This document shows, in pieces, positions 51,895 through 61,692 of a stretch of DNA of 64,000 nucleotides; within the stretch, counting starts at the first letter, position 1; every line of letters begins with the position of its first letter. The position numbers were made by a program, and so were the translations under genes. The notes below the pieces were generated by a model. That model saw only the letters and a list, made by a program, of their open reading frames with translations, was not told the origin of the DNA and made no database searches. Source of the stretch: Clavibacter michiganensis (GTDB taxonomy: Bacteria > Actinomycetota > Actinomycetes > Actinomycetales > Microbacteriaceae); the NCBI RefSeq assembly GCF_002151125.1, contig NZ_MDJZ01000011.1, forward strand, positions 124,001-188,000, in the 5' to 3' direction.

Positions 51895-52845
51895 ATGCCC
51901 GACTCCAACTACGTGCGCCAGCGCGACACCTCCGCGGCCCACGGCCAGACGCGCGACCTCACGTACCCGCCGCTGCCCGAGGCCCTCACGGTGCCCGTCT
52001 ACGACAACCACACGCACCTCGAGATCGCGGACGGCGAGTCGCCCATCGACTTCACCGAGCACCTCGACCGCGCGAGCTCGGTGGGCGTCCGCGGCGTGAT
52101 CCAGGTCGGCGGCGACCTCGAGACCTCACGCTGGTCGGCGGAGACCGCGGCGCACGAGCCGCGCATGCTCGCGGCCGTCGCGATCCACCCGAACGAGGCC
52201 CCGGCGTACGAGCAGGCGGGCACGCTCGACGACGCGCTGGCCGAGATCCACGAGCTGGCCGGCCGCCCTCGCGTGCGCGCCGTCGGCGAGACCGGCCTCG
52301 ACTTCTTCCGCACGGGCGAGGACGGCCGCGCCGCCCAGCAGCGCTCGTTCGAGGAGCACATCCGCATCGCCAAGGAGCGCGGGATCGCCCTCCAGATCCA
52401 CGACCGCGACGCGCACGACGAGGTCGTCGAGACGCTCCTGCGCGTCGGCGCCCCCGAGCGCACGGTGTTCCACTGCTTCTCGGGAGATGAGGACCTCGCC
52501 CGGATCTGCGCCGAGAACGGCTGGTACATGTCGTTCTCCGGCACGGTCACCTTCAAGAACGCGCACGACCTCCGGGAGGCGCTCGCCTTCGCGCCGCGCT
52601 CGCTGCTGCTCGTGGAGACGGACGCGCCGTTCCTCACGCCCGTGCCGTTCCGCGGCCGGCCGAACGCGCCGTACCTGATCCCGCACACGCTCCGCGCGAT
52701 GGCCGCGCACCTCGGCACCGACGTGTCGATGCTGGCCGCGCAGATCTCCTCCAACACCGAGCTGGTCTACGGGCGCTGGGACGACGAGCCCGTCACGTCG
52801 CCGTCGAAGGACCCCGCCGAGCTCGACCCGGCGGGCCGCGCGTGA
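51895..52845 (+). CDS. tatD: TatD-family metal-dependent DNase
   Basis: 316-residue (beta/alpha)8 metallohydrolase. Seen: YDNHTHLEI (metal His pair) at about 37, AVAIHPNEA at about 95, VGETGLDFF (Glu) at about 131, [12 protein letters not shown] (His) at about 165, HCFSGD (His) at about 192 and [10 protein letters not shown] (Asp) at about 240. Acts as a 3'-5' exonuclease in repair in other bacteria. ATG 51895 fits the leaderless box; an in-frame GTG lies 9 bases upstream. Its stop overlaps rsmA (GTGA) with no rpfB between. Confidence 0.94.
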   Translation: MPDSNYVRQRDTSAAHGQTRDLTYPPLPEALTVPVYDNHTHLEIADGESPIDFTEHLDRASSVGVRGVIQVGGDLETSRWSAETAAHEPRMLAAVAIHPNEAPAYEQAGTLDDALAEIHELAGRPRVRAVGETGLDFFRTGEDGRAAQQRSFEEHIRIAKERGIALQIHDRDAHDEVVETLLRVGAPERTVFHCFSGDEDLARICAENGWYMSFSGTVTFKNAHDLREALAFAPRSLLLVETDAPFLTPVPFRGRPNAPYLIPHTLRAMAAHLGTDVSMLAAQISSNTELVYGRWDDEPVTSPSKDPAELDPAGRA

Positions 52846-53759
52846 GCGACGAGACGGCACCCGCCGCCGCGCCCGCTGCCGCCGCGGCCCCGACGCTCCT
52901 CGGCCCCGCCGAGATCCGCGACCTCGCCGAGCTGCTCGGCGTCGCGCCCACCAAGAAGCTGGGGCAGAACTTCGTCATCGACGCCAACACGGTGCGCCGC
53001 ATCGTCCGGGTCGCGCGCGTCGAGGCCGGCACGCACGTGGTCGAGGTCGGGCCCGGCCTCGGATCCCTCACCCTCGGCCTCCTGGAGACGGGCGCGAGCG
53101 TCGTCGCGGTGGAGATCGACGGCCGCCTCGCCGAGCAGCTGCCGATCACCGTGCGGCTGTACCAGCCGGAGGCCGCGCTCACCGTTGTGCACGAGGACGC
53201 GCTCCGCGTCGCCGAGCTGCCCGGGGATCCCACCGCCCTCGTCGCGAACCTGCCGTACAACGTCTCCGTGCCCGTGCTGCTGCACCTGCTCGAGCACTTC
53301 CCGGCGATCCGCACGGGCGTCGTCATGGTGCAGGCCGAGGTCGGGCACCGCATCGCCGCGGCGCCGGGATCCAAGGTCTACGGATCCCCGAGCGTCAAGG
53401 CCGCCTGGTACGGGGCGTGGCGCACGGCCGGCCAGGTCAGCCGCCAGGTGTTCTGGCCGGTCCCGAACGTCGACTCCGTGCTCGTCGCCTTCGAGCGGCA
53501 CACGGAGCCCTTCGCCTCCGAGGAGCTGCGCAAGCGCACCTTCAAGATCGTCGACGCGGCCTTCCAGCAGCGCCGCAAGATGCTCCGCCAGGCCCTCGCC
53601 GAGCTGCTCGGCGGCAGCGAGGCCGCGTCCGCGCTCCTCGAGGCCGGAGGGGTCGCCCCCACTTCGCGGGGCGAGCAGCTGACGGTCCACGACTACCTCC
53701 GCGTGGCCCGTGCCTGGGCGGATCGAGAGGGTGACGGCGGGCCTCCCGGCCTCCGCTAG
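52842..53759 (+). CDS. rsmA: 16S rRNA (adenine1518/1519-N6)-dimethyltransferase
   Basis: 305-residue SAM-dependent methyltransferase (KsgA). Seen: [17 protein letters not shown] at about 39-55, SAM motif [17 protein letters not shown] at about 66-81, catalytic NLPYNVS at about 137, and [11 protein letters not shown] with the C-terminal domain [11 protein letters not shown]. Has an Ala-rich N-terminal extension. GTG overlaps the tatD stop (GTGA). Confidence 0.96.
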   Translation: MSDETAPAAAPAAAAAPTLLGPAEIRDLAELLGVAPTKKLGQNFVIDANTVRRIVRVARVEAGTHVVEVGPGLGSLTLGLLETGASVVAVEIDGRLAEQLPITVRLYQPEAALTVVHEDALRVAELPGDPTALVANLPYNVSVPVLLHLLEHFPAIRTGVVMVQAEVGHRIAAAPGSKVYGSPSVKAAWYGAWRTAGQVSRQVFWPVPNVDSVLVAFERHTEPFASEELRKRTFKIVDAAFQQRRKMLRQALAELLGGSEAASALLEAGGVAPTSRGEQLTVHDYLRVARAWADREGDGGPPGLR

Positions 53760-53762
53760 GTT
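53757..53762 (+). promoter_or_regulatory. -10 box of a probable leaderless transcript (ispE)
   Basis: TAGGTT ends 7 bases before ATG 53770; it contains the TAG stop of rsmA. Confidence 0.5.
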
Positions 53763-53769
53763 GGAGCAC

Positions 53770-54708
53770 ATGACCTCCGCGGCCACCAGCTCCGACGTGG
53801 TGCACGCGCGGGCCCCGGGGAAGATCAACGTCTCCCTCACGGTGGGCGCCCTCCAGGAGGACGGCTACCACGACGTCGCCACCGCCTACCAGGCCGTGAG
53901 CCTCTACGAGGACGTGTACGCCACCCGGGCCGACGACTTCTCGGTCGAGTTCGGCGGATCCATCGACACGTCGCACCTCACGGTCGGCCCCGACAACCTC
54001 GCCATCCGCGCCGCCCGCCTCCTCGCCCGCAGCACCGGCCACCGTGGCGGCGTGCACCTGCGCATCGAGAAGAACGTCCCCATCGCGGGCGGCATGGGCG
54101 GCGGATCCGCGGACGCCGCCGCCACCCTCCTCGCCTGCGACACCCTCTGGGGCACCGAGCAGACGCGCGACCAGCTGCTCGCCCTCGGCGCGGAGCTCGG
54201 CGCCGACGTGCCGTTCGCGCTCGCCGGCGGCACCGCCATCGGCACGGGCCGCGGCGACCGCCTCAGCCCCGCGCTCGCCAAGGGCACCTTCCAGTGGGTG
54301 CTCGCCATCGCCGAGTTCGGCGTCTCCACGCCCGACGTGTACGGCGAGCTCGACAAGCACCGCGAGCGTCACGCACAGGACATCTTCCCGGCCCAGCAGA
54401 TCCCGCAGGTCGACTCGGGCGTGCTGCAGGCGCTGCGGGCGGGGGATCCGCACATGCTCGCCGAGGTCCTCCACAACGACCTCCAGGCGCCGGCGCTCCA
54501 CCTCGCGCCCGGCCTAGGCGAGGTGCTGCAGCTCGGTGAGGAGAACGGCGCGCTCGCCGGCATCGTCTCCGGATCCGGCCCCACGGTCGCGTTCCTCGCG
54601 GCGGACCTCGACAGCGCGCTCGAGCTGCAGATCGCGCTGAGCGCCGCCCGCCTCACCGTCATCCGGGCCACCGGGCCCGTGCACGGCGCCCGCATCATCA
54701 CCGGCTGA
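53770..54708 (+). CDS. ispE: 4-diphosphocytidyl-2-C-methyl-D-erythritol kinase
   Basis: 312-residue GHMP kinase of the non-mevalonate isoprenoid pathway, phosphorylating CDP-ME. Seen: [13 protein letters not shown] at about 13-25 (catalytic Lys), [16 protein letters not shown] loop [19 protein letters not shown] at about 108-126, and [11 protein letters not shown] near residue 277. Last gene of the metG-tatD-rsmA-ispE block. Confidence 0.96.
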   Translation: MTSAATSSDVVHARAPGKINVSLTVGALQEDGYHDVATAYQAVSLYEDVYATRADDFSVEFGGSIDTSHLTVGPDNLAIRAARLLARSTGHRGGVHLRIEKNVPIAGGMGGGSADAAATLLACDTLWGTEQTRDQLLALGAELGADVPFALAGGTAIGTGRGDRLSPALAKGTFQWVLAIAEFGVSTPDVYGELDKHRERHAQDIFPAQQIPQVDSGVLQALRAGDPHMLAEVLHNDLQAPALHLAPGLGEVLQLGEENGALAGIVSGSGPTVAFLAADLDSALELQIALSAARLTVIRATGPVHGARIITG

Positions 54709-54726
54709 TCCGGCGCGCTCCACCCC

Positions 54727-55635
54727 ATGCGCACGATGCTGCCCCGCGCCGTCCGTCCGTCGCGGCCCGAGTGGGCCCTCATCGGCATCACGGCGATCTG
54801 GGGCGGCACGTTCCTCGCGGTGCACGTGGCGATGGAGCACAGCGGGCCGCTCTTCTTCGTGGGGCTCCGGTTCCTCGCCGCGGGGCTGATCAGCGCGGTC
54901 CTGTTCCGCCGTGCCCTCCGCAGGATGCGTCGGATCGACCTCGCGGCGGGGGCGGCGATCGGCGTCATGATCTTCCTCGGCTACGGGCTCCAGACCTACG
55001 GGCTGCAGACGATCCCGAGCAGCACCTCCGCCTTCATCACCGCCCTGTACGTGCCGCTCGTGCCGCTGCTCCAGTGGGCCGTGTTCCGCAGGCGGCCGAG
55101 CGCTCTCGCCCTGGTGGGGGTGGCGCTCGCGTTCGTCGGGCTGCTGCTGGTGGCCGGGCCGCAGGGCGGCGTGGCGCTGGGGGCGGGGGAGCTGGCGACG
55201 CTGATCAGCACGCTGCCGATCGCCGCCGAGATCATCCTCATCGGGCTCTTCGCGGGCCGCGTCGACGTCGGCCGGGTGACCGTGGTGCAGCTCCTCGTCG
55301 CCGGCGCGCTCTCGCTCGCGTGCATGCCCCTGGCGGGCGAGGCGATCCCCGCGTTCTCGTGGGTGTGGCTCGTCGCGGCGCTCGCGCTGGGGGCGAGCAG
55401 CTGCCTCATCCAGCTCACGATGAACTGGGCGCAGCGCTCCGTGTCGCCGACGCGCGCGACCATCATCTACGCGGGCGAGCCGGTGTGGGCGGGCGTCGTC
55501 GGACGCGTCGCCGGCGAGCGCCTGCCCGCCCTGGCGATCCTCGGCGCGGCGCTCATCGTGGCGGGGACGCTCGTCAGCGAGCTGAAGCCGCGGGCGACGC
55601 GGGATTCCCGTCAGCCCGCCGCGACCCGCTCGTAG
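54727..55635 (+). CDS. EamA/DMT-family transporter
   Basis: 302-residue ten-helix exporter of the drug/metabolite superfamily: ITAIWGGTFLAVHVAMEH at about 21-38, FFVGLRFLAAGLISAVLF, GLQTIPSSTSAFITALYVPLVP at about 98, and second repeat STLPIAAEIILIGLFAGR ... APVWAGVVGR-like EPVWAGVVGRVAGE. Substrate unknown. No Shine-Dalgarno site clear. Its 3' end overlaps the convergent glycosyltransferase gene by 25 bases. Confidence 0.85.
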   Translation: MRTMLPRAVRPSRPEWALIGITAIWGGTFLAVHVAMEHSGPLFFVGLRFLAAGLISAVLFRRALRRMRRIDLAAGAAIGVMIFLGYGLQTYGLQTIPSSTSAFITALYVPLVPLLQWAVFRRRPSALALVGVALAFVGLLLVAGPQGGVALGAGELATLISTLPIAAEIILIGLFAGRVDVGRVTVVQLLVAGALSLACMPLAGEAIPAFSWVWLVAALALGASSCLIQLTMNWAQRSVSPTRATIIYAGEPVWAGVVGRVAGERLPALAILGAALIVAGTLVSELKPRATRDSRQPAATRS

Positions 55636-57317
55636 CGTTCGACGTTCGCGTTCATCACGTGCCAGTCGTCGGTCTTGGCGAAGCCGCGCGGGGTGAGCGC
55701 CTCGGCGACCTCGGGGCGGATGTCCTGCCGGTCGCTCGTGACGAGCCACACGACGTCCGCGCCGTCGACCTCGTCGATGCGGTCGGCCAGCGGGTAGGTC
55801 TCCTCCCAGAGGCCGTCGGTGTCGCCGGGCGGGGTGCGCAGCAGGATGTCGTCCATGCCGCGGAACGCGTCCGGGTAGGAGTACGCGACGATGCGCGAGG
55901 TGGCCTTGGGGTGGCGGCGGACCGGCCCGAAGATCACGGCCTCCTCGGTGCCGGGCGCCTCCTGGGCGCGCTCCTCGGACACGATGCGGGCGATCGCGGC
56001 CCAGTCGGAGTCGGCCTTCACGGTGGTCGTGCGGTCGTGCACGAGCTGCATGAGCGACAGCGCCACCAGGGCAGCCGTGACCGCGGCGACGAGCGGCCTC
56101 CAGCGGAGCGCGAGGATCCCCACCGCCATGAGCATCGCGAACGCGGGCGCCGTGTACGCCATGTAGCGCGGCGAGTACAGCGGGGACATGAGGGTGGACG
56201 CGCCGATGAGCAGCAGCGTGGGCACGGCGAACCAGACGACCGCGAGCTGCAGGATCGTCGGCGACCACCCGGCGTGCAGGTACGCCGACTCGTACTCGGC
56301 GAGGGCGCCCTCCGGCTCGAGGCGCGAGGCGCGGCGTGCGCGCACCATGCGGATCCCGCGTCGCACGAGCAGCGCCAGGCCGATGAGCGCGAGGACCCAG
56401 GCGATGACCGCGAAGACGTCGTTCTCGTAGAAGAGCTGGGTCGAGAGCACCTGCATGACGGTGTTCGGGCCGATGGGCTTGATCCACCCGACCTGGCCCG
56501 ACTGGTCCGTCACCACGCGCACGAGCGGCAGCGACAGGAGGCCGGCGGTGATGGACGCGAGGGCCCAGCCGAGCAGCGACACGACCATCGGGCGGCGGCT
56601 GCGGCGGCCGACGCGCGCGGAGGCGATGGCCCAGAGGATCACGACGCCGTGCGCGCCCACGAGCAGCGCCAGGTACACGAAGGTCGACGCGCCGAGCCAC
56701 GCGAGCAGCCCGTACAGCGCCCACCACCTGGCCTGCACCTGCCAGCGGGCGCCCGCGCGCCGGGCGGCGAGCACGAGCGTGATGGTGAGCGCGACCGCCA
56801 CGAGCGTTCCGAGCGCGAACGAGCGGCCCTCCGTGCCCATCCAGGCCGAGCGGGGGATCACGACGAAGACGAGCCCGGCGACGACGCCGGTGGCGCGCGT
56901 GGACACCGTGCGGGTGAGCAGCACCACGCCCGCCGCGGTGAGGCCGATGAACACGGCGCTCGGGAAGCGCAGCGACGTGGGCGAGTAGCCGACCAGCCCG
57001 AACCACACCTTCATGCCGGCGTAGTAGAGGCCGTGGACGGCGTCGACCGTGCCCAGCTCGCGGAGGAGGTCGTCCCATCCGCGCGTGGCCGAGATCACCG
57101 TGGCGGCCTCGTCGTACCAGACGGACGGGCTGCCGGCGAGGGGGAGCGCGAGCAGGAAGCCGAGGAGGCCGATGAGCCAGGCGTCGCTCCAGCGGCGGTG
57201 GTGGAAGCGGCCGAGGGGGCCGGAGGGACGCCTGCCGCGGGGACCGTCGGCGGGCCGTCGTACGCTGGGTCCGGTCGACGCGGGTCCGCGTCCGCCGTCC
57301 GTACGGAGGTCTGTCAT
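55611..57317 (-). CDS. GT39-like polytopic glycosyltransferase
   Basis: 568-residue membrane protein with a GT-C glycosyltransferase layout: basic cytoplasmic N-terminus, helix AWLIGLLGFLLALPLA, then the catalytic-type acidic motif SVWYDEAATVISAT at about 67-80, HGLYYAGMKVWFG, LRFPSAVFIGLTAAGV, many helices, and a C-terminal extracellular domain (DDILLRTPPGDTDGLWEETY). Donor is probably a polyprenyl-phosphate sugar; acceptor unknown. Start MTDLRTDGG at 57317; its ATG shares two bases with the divergent MoeB-gene ATG. Confidence 0.82.
   Translation of the reverse strand: MTDLRTDGGRGPASTGPSVRRPADGPRGRRPSGPLGRFHHRRWSDAWLIGLLGFLLALPLAGSPSVWYDEAATVISATRGWDDLLRELGTVDAVHGLYYAGMKVWFGLVGYSPTSLRFPSAVFIGLTAAGVVLLTRTVSTRATGVVAGLVFVVIPRSAWMGTEGRSFALGTLVAVALTITLVLAARRAGARWQVQARWWALYGLLAWLGASTFVYLALLVGAHGVVILWAIASARVGRRSRRPMVVSLLGWALASITAGLLSLPLVRVVTDQSGQVGWIKPIGPNTVMQVLSTQLFYENDVFAVIAWVLALIGLALLVRRGIRMVRARRASRLEPEGALAEYESAYLHAGWSPTILQLAVVWFAVPTLLLIGASTLMSPLYSPRYMAYTAPAFAMLMAVGILALRWRPLVAAVTAALVALSLMQLVHDRTTTVKADSDWAAIARIVSEERAQEAPGTEEAVIFGPVRRHPKATSRIVAYSYPDAFRGMDDILLRTPPGDTDGLWEETYPLADRIDEVDGADVVWLVTSDRQDIRPEVAEALTPRGFAKTDDWHVMNANVERYERVAAG
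57307..57312 (+). promoter_or_regulatory. Consensus ribosome site for moeB
   Basis: A GGAGGT core sits 5 bases before the ATG at 57316 (approximate coordinates 57305-57310 for the core), the best Shine-Dalgarno match in the window, and fixes the start that overlaps the divergent glycosyltransferase start. Confidence 0.6.
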
Positions 57318-58503
57318 GGGGTCGTCTCTGCCGCTCGTCGATCGGGAGGGCACCGACCCCGGGGGGCGGGGCCTGGGTGGTCTGGGCTCCGGGCGGGATG
57401 CGCACGAACGGCGCGAACGCCACTCCCGTCACCTCGCCCTTCCCGGCATCGGGATGGGGGGTCAGTCCCGCATCGACCAGGCGCGCGTGCTCGTGATCGG
57501 CGCGGGCGGCCTCGGTTCCCCCGTGCTGCAGTACCTGGCCGCAGCGGGGATCGGGACCCTCGGAATCGTAGACGACGATGCTGTGGACCTCTCCAACCTC
57601 CAGCGCCAGACCATCCACGGCACGCCCGACGTCGGCCGGCCGAAGACCTCGTCAGCGGCGGATTCCGTGCACCGCACCGACCCCGGGATCGAGGTCGTCG
57701 AGCACGCCGAGCGGCTGACGAACGACAACGCCATCCGGATCCTCAGCGGCTACGACGTGGTCGTCGACGCCACCGACAACTTCGCCACCCGGTACCTCAT
57801 CAGCGACGCGGCGGCCCTCGTGGGCGTGCCGTGCGTGTGGGGATCCGTGTACCGGTTCGACGCGCAGGTCACCGTCTTCTGGGACGCGGCGCCCGACGGC
57901 CGCGGCATCGACTACCGCGACGTGTTCCCCGAGCCGCCCGCCGACGGCGCCGTGCTCTCCTGCGAGGAGGCGGGCGTGTTCGGCGCGGTGTGCGGCACGG
58001 TCGGATCCCTCATGGCCACCGAGGTCATCAAGCTCGTCACGGGCGCGGGGACGCCGCTGCTCGGCCGGGTCGTGGTGCTCGACGCGCTCGCCGGCACCAG
58101 CCGCACCATCGGCGTGAAGCGCGCGAAGGGCCGCCAGCGGGTCACGGCGCTCGCCGACTACGACCTGTTCTGCGGCGTGGGCGCGGCGACCGACGGCACC
58201 GAGCTCGACGCGGAGGAGGTCGAGCGGATCCTCGCCTCCGACGAGCAGGTCGTGCTCCTCGACGTGCGCGAGCCCGACGAGCGCCTCGTCGACTCGATCC
58301 CCGGGCACGTCGCGGTGCCGGTGCGCATCGTCACGGTGGATCCGGGGGCGGTGCCCGGCGAGATCACCGACCGGGTCGTCGTCTACTGCGCCTCGGGCGT
58401 GCGCTCGCGGGCGGCCGCGGCGGCGCTGCGGGAGGCGGGGCGGGATGCGGTGAGCCTGCGGGGCGGCATCGCGTCGTGGCGGAGCGTGGCAGGGCGGGCG
58501 TGA
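57316..58503 (+). CDS. moeB: MoeB/ThiF-type adenylyltransferase fused to rhodanese
   Basis: 395 residues. N-terminal ThiF/MoeB domain: ERHSRHLALPGIGMGGQ at 34-50, VLVIGAGGLGSPVLQYLAAAG at 58-78 (ATP loop), IVDDDAVDLSNLQRQ at 84-98, VVDATDNFATRYL. C-terminal rhodanese domain (about 295-395) with active Cys358 in VVYCASGVRSRAA. This MoeZR layout activates small sulfur-carrier proteins for molybdopterin or thiamine and loads sulfur. Only SCEEAGVFGAVCG remains of the zinc Cys set; the Cys before FPEPP is absent. GTGA overlap with the next gene. Confidence 0.9.
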   Translation: MGSSLPLVDREGTDPGGRGLGGLGSGRDAHERRERHSRHLALPGIGMGGQSRIDQARVLVIGAGGLGSPVLQYLAAAGIGTLGIVDDDAVDLSNLQRQTIHGTPDVGRPKTSSAADSVHRTDPGIEVVEHAERLTNDNAIRILSGYDVVVDATDNFATRYLISDAAALVGVPCVWGSVYRFDAQVTVFWDAAPDGRGIDYRDVFPEPPADGAVLSCEEAGVFGAVCGTVGSLMATEVIKLVTGAGTPLLGRVVVLDALAGTSRTIGVKRAKGRQRVTALADYDLFCGVGAATDGTELDAEEVERILASDEQVVLLDVREPDERLVDSIPGHVAVPVRIVTVDPGAVPGEITDRVVVYCASGVRSRAAAAALREAGRDAVSLRGGIASWRSVAGRA

Positions 58504-59309
58504 GCACGGCGGCAGACGGCGGCCCCGTCCTCGGGCTCGACGACGACGCGTTCCTGGAGCACATCGCCGACGCGCTGGCGTCCGTGCCGGGCGTGCGGGG
58601 CGTGGCGCTCGGCGGATCCCGCGCGCAGGGCGCGAACCGGCCCGACAGCGACTGGGACGTGGCCGTCTACTACCGCGGATCGTTCGACCCCGACGCGCTG
58701 CGCGCCCTCGGCTGGCCGGGGCAGCTCAGCCCGCGCGGCGGGTGGGGCCGGATCTTCGACGGCGGCGGCGCGCTCCACGTCGACGGCCGCGCGGTCGACG
58801 TGCACTACCGCGACCTCGACGCGATCGAGGCCGTGCACGCGGAGGCGCTCGCCGGCCGTTTCGACCTCGAGACGCTGCTCTTCCACCAGGCGGGGCTGCC
58901 GAGCACGATCCTGCTGGCCGAGGTCGGCGTGAACCGCGCCCTCCGCGGCGAGGTGCCGGCGTTCGCGTACCCGGGGGCGCTGCGCGCATCCGCGCCCGGC
59001 GTCTGGTGGCAGCGCGCCGAGCTGACGCTGCACTACGCGCGCGAGGGCCATGCCCGCCACGGCCGGGCCGCGCAGTCCGCCGGGCTCCTCTCCGAGGCGG
59101 CGTGCCAGGCGGCGCACGCGATCCTCGCCCACCGCGGCGAGTGGATCACGAACGAGAAGCTGCTGCTGACGCGCGCGGGCCTCCGCGGGGTCGACCAGCT
59201 CGTCGGGCGCGTGGGCACGGAGCCCGGCGAGCTGCTCCGTGCGGTGGATGCGGTCGAGGCCCTGCTCGTCGGGGCGGTGCGGCGGGAGGGGATCCCGGTC
59301 GGCGGCTGA
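58500..59309 (+). CDS. Nucleotidyltransferase-domain protein
   Basis: 269 residues. N-terminal polymerase-beta-like nucleotidyltransferase: VALGGSRAQGANRPDSDWDVAVY at about 35-57 (GGSRxxG...DSDxD metal motif), and VDVHYRDLD with the third acidic residue at about 100. C-terminal helical region (GLLSEAACQAAHAILAHRGEW) similar to antibiotic-type or DUF4037 nucleotidyltransferases. Likely transfers a nucleotide to a small molecule or protein; target unknown. GTG overlaps the moeB stop (GTGA). Confidence 0.8.
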   Translation: MSTAADGGPVLGLDDDAFLEHIADALASVPGVRGVALGGSRAQGANRPDSDWDVAVYYRGSFDPDALRALGWPGQLSPRGGWGRIFDGGGALHVDGRAVDVHYRDLDAIEAVHAEALAGRFDLETLLFHQAGLPSTILLAEVGVNRALRGEVPAFAYPGALRASAPGVWWQRAELTLHYAREGHARHGRAAQSAGLLSEAACQAAHAILAHRGEWITNEKLLLTRAGLRGVDQLVGRVGTEPGELLRAVDAVEALLVGAVRREGIPVGG

Positions 59310-59317
59310 TCCGCGGA

Positions 59318-60594
59318 TCAGGGCTGCGGGTCGTCCGCCGCCTCGAGCTCGCCCGCCGCGTCGCCCGTGCCGCGTCGCCGTCGCAGGGCGCCCTCCGCGA
59401 GCTTCAGCTGCAGGCCGTCGGCCGCCGCGCGACCCCGGCCGAACGCGGCGGCCCGATCCGACGGGCCGCATCCACGCCCTCGGCGCCCTGGTCACGCGCC
59501 GAGTCCCATGTGTCGCCGACCGCGACCAGCCAGCGGCGCGCCTCGAGAGACTCGCGCTCGCCGGCGACGCCGAGCAGGCCGTTGAACTGCACGACCCCCG
59601 TGGCGACGCGGTTGCTGGATCCCACGACGGCGCGCGAGTCGAACGGGTTGAGCAGCACCTTCGCGTTCGCGGTGCCGGCCGCGGCATCCATGCGCTCGAG
59701 CAGGCGGTCGGTGGTGCGGCCGATGACCGCGAGCCGGTTCTGCCGCACGGTGCGGAGCGCGAGCCGGTGCTGATCCAGCTCCTCCGGGGAGGCGTCGAGC
59801 ACGCGGTCGAGCTCCAGCACGCCGACGGCGTCCTGGAGCTGGAAGCACCGGGCGAGCACGGCGAGCCACTCGCGCACGGTCGACTCCGCGTCCTTCGTCA
59901 CCCGCACGAGGTCGTCGACCTTGGTCGTCCTCTCCATCTTCTCTGCGAGGGCGTCGAGCTGTCGGAGCGCGTAGCCCTGCGTGCGGCCGAGCGTCATCGC
60001 GGTGCCGTGGACCTTCGACCAGGTGGTCTCCGAGACGCGGCCGACCTGGTCGCGGATCATCATCGCCTCGTCGATCACCATCTCCACGCCGATCATGTCG
60101 GCGAGCACGGAGTCCTTCTGGCCGCGGAGGATCTCATCGACCTTCGCGTCGATGACGGCGAGGTAGTCGCTGATCTCGTCCATGGCCTGCTGCATGGCGT
60201 ACTGGGCCATGATCCCGGCGGCTCCCGACAGGACCGCGGGATTCGTGAGGTACGTGCCAGGTCCCTTCGCGAACTCGACGATCCCCTTGATCTTGTTGCC
60301 GTCCATGATCACGCCGCGCTCGAGGGTGGGCAGGGAGCCCTTCATGGCGGCGTGCGTCTTGAGCAGCTCCGTCGACTTCTCGGACAGCTTGACCCACCGT
60401 CCGTGGTTCGCCGCGATGTCGGATCCGGCCTGCATCGCCGCTGCAGCCGCAGTGGCGACGGGCTTCAGCCGCTCGAGCCCCAGGTCCCGCCCCTTCGGCA
60501 GCTCGTTCGTCGCGAGGAATCGCTCCACCGCGCTCGGCTCGCCGATGACGGCGAGGCCGTCACCGTCGCTGATCAGCTGGACGTCGTCATCCAC
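59318..60594 (-). CDS. Uncharacterised long helical protein, possible frameshift near the C-terminus
   Basis: Clear from 60594 (MDDDVQLISDGDG) as 396 residues ending at TGA 59404. Almost entirely alpha-helical, with a hydrophobic/Ala-rich central segment (YLTNPAVLSGAAGIMAQYAMQQAMDEI in pieces, about 116-142) and blocks YLAVIDAKVDEILRGQKDSVLA and WLAVLARCFQLQDAVGVLELDR. No domain recognised, and no signal peptide. After DTWDSARDQGAEGVDAARR the codons turn poor, while another frame with good codons (FGRGRAAADGLQLKLAEGA) runs to TGA 59318, so one base may be missing near 59458. The layout recalls helical pore-forming or scaffold proteins, but that is speculation. Confidence 0.7.
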
Positions 60595-60687
60595 GGGGGC
60601 TCCTTCGGGTGGGCCGCCAGGCCCGGTCGGGTACGGCCTGAGCCTCCCACCGCACGTCTCGCCCGTGTCGCCCCCGATCGGGGCACC

Positions 60688-61533
60688 TCACCCCAGCGAC
60701 TGCGCCCCGATCACCCCGAGCAGCCGCAGCTTCTCGTGGCTCTCCGAGCCGGGCTCGGCCGTGTAGACGAGCAGGTGGTGGGCCTGCTCCGGGTCCGTGA
60801 GCGTCTGGCAGGCGAGCTCCAGGCGGCCGAGCTCCGGGTGCTCGAAGCGCTTCACGGCCCCGGGCCGGAGGCCGACCTCGTGCCGCGCCCACAGCTCGCG
60901 GAACTCGGCGCTCCGCGGCAGCAGCAGCTCGACGTAGCGCGCGGCCCGGGATCCCGGCCCGCGCCGGGTCGCGACCTCCCGCAGCCCCGACACCCAGAGG
61001 CGCCCGAGGGCATCGTGGTCCTCCTCGGCGTAGAGGCGGCGGCTCGCCGGATCCGCGAACCACCGGTACCCGATGCTCCGCTCCGGGCCGGCGAGGTGCG
61101 CGGTGTCACCCGTCAGCGCGACGCCCAGCGGCGTCTGCATCAGGGTCTCGCCGAGCTCGCTCACGACCTCGGCGGGCGTGTCCAGGAGCCGGTCGAGGAT
61201 CCGCTGCAGGCCCGGTCCGACGTGATCGCCGGATCCCCCGCGCGCCGGCGGCTGGTGCCCCGCGAGCCGGAAGAGGTGGTCGCGCTCGTCGACCGTGAGG
61301 TGCAGGCCGTGCGCGATCGCGGCCAGCATCTGCTCCGACGGCTGCGGGCTGCTGCCCCGCTCGATGCGCGCGTAGTAGTCGGACGACATGCTCGACAGGG
61401 CCGCGACCTCCTCGCGTCGGAGACCGCTGGTGCGGCGCCGGGGGGTGCGGGGGAGCCCGACGTCCTCGGGCTGCAGCGCCTCCCGGCGGCGGCGGAGGAA
61501 CTCGGCGAGCCCCGCGTGATCCATCTGGCGCAT
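60688..61533 (-). CDS. XRE regulator with MmyB-like ligand-binding domain
   Basis: 281 residues. N-terminal helix-turn-helix (LAEFLRRRREALQPEDVGLP, GLRREEVAALSSMSSDYYARIERG, about 9-60) and the C-terminal MmyB-like domain (DTPAEVVSELGETLMQTP; RSIGYRWFADPASR at about 150; HEVGLRPGAVKRFEHPELG; LLVYTAEPGSESHEKLRLL). Full length for this actinobacterial family. AGGAGGA precedes ATG 61533. Divergent from an SDR gene, the usual partner and probable target; inducer unknown. Confidence 0.92.
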   Translation of the reverse strand: MRQMDHAGLAEFLRRRREALQPEDVGLPRTPRRRTSGLRREEVAALSSMSSDYYARIERGSSPQPSEQMLAAIAHGLHLTVDERDHLFRLAGHQPPARGGSGDHVGPGLQRILDRLLDTPAEVVSELGETLMQTPLGVALTGDTAHLAGPERSIGYRWFADPASRRLYAEEDHDALGRLWVSGLREVATRRGPGSRAARYVELLLPRSAEFRELWARHEVGLRPGAVKRFEHPELGRLELACQTLTDPEQAHHLLVYTAEPGSESHEKLRLLGVIGAQSLG

Positions 61534-61692
61534 GCGTCCTCCTGTGTCGCGACCATCCTCCCGGGCGGGGGCGGGCGCAGCCAGGGCCCGCCGATCCACG
61601 TCTCGGCGCGCACTGGATCCGGTCGCGGCGCGCGCCCAGGCTCGGGGCAGCCGATGCGGACCGCCGCGTCGCCGTCCGCAGGAGGATCCGCC

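Noticed and set aside
54771-59309. A 1,512-codon plus-strand open frame
   Set aside because: Shadow of the DMT, glycosyltransferase and moeB genes in another frame, with Arg/Gly/Ala composition typical of G+C-rich antisense reading; only its last 269 codons (nucleotidyltransferase) are coding.
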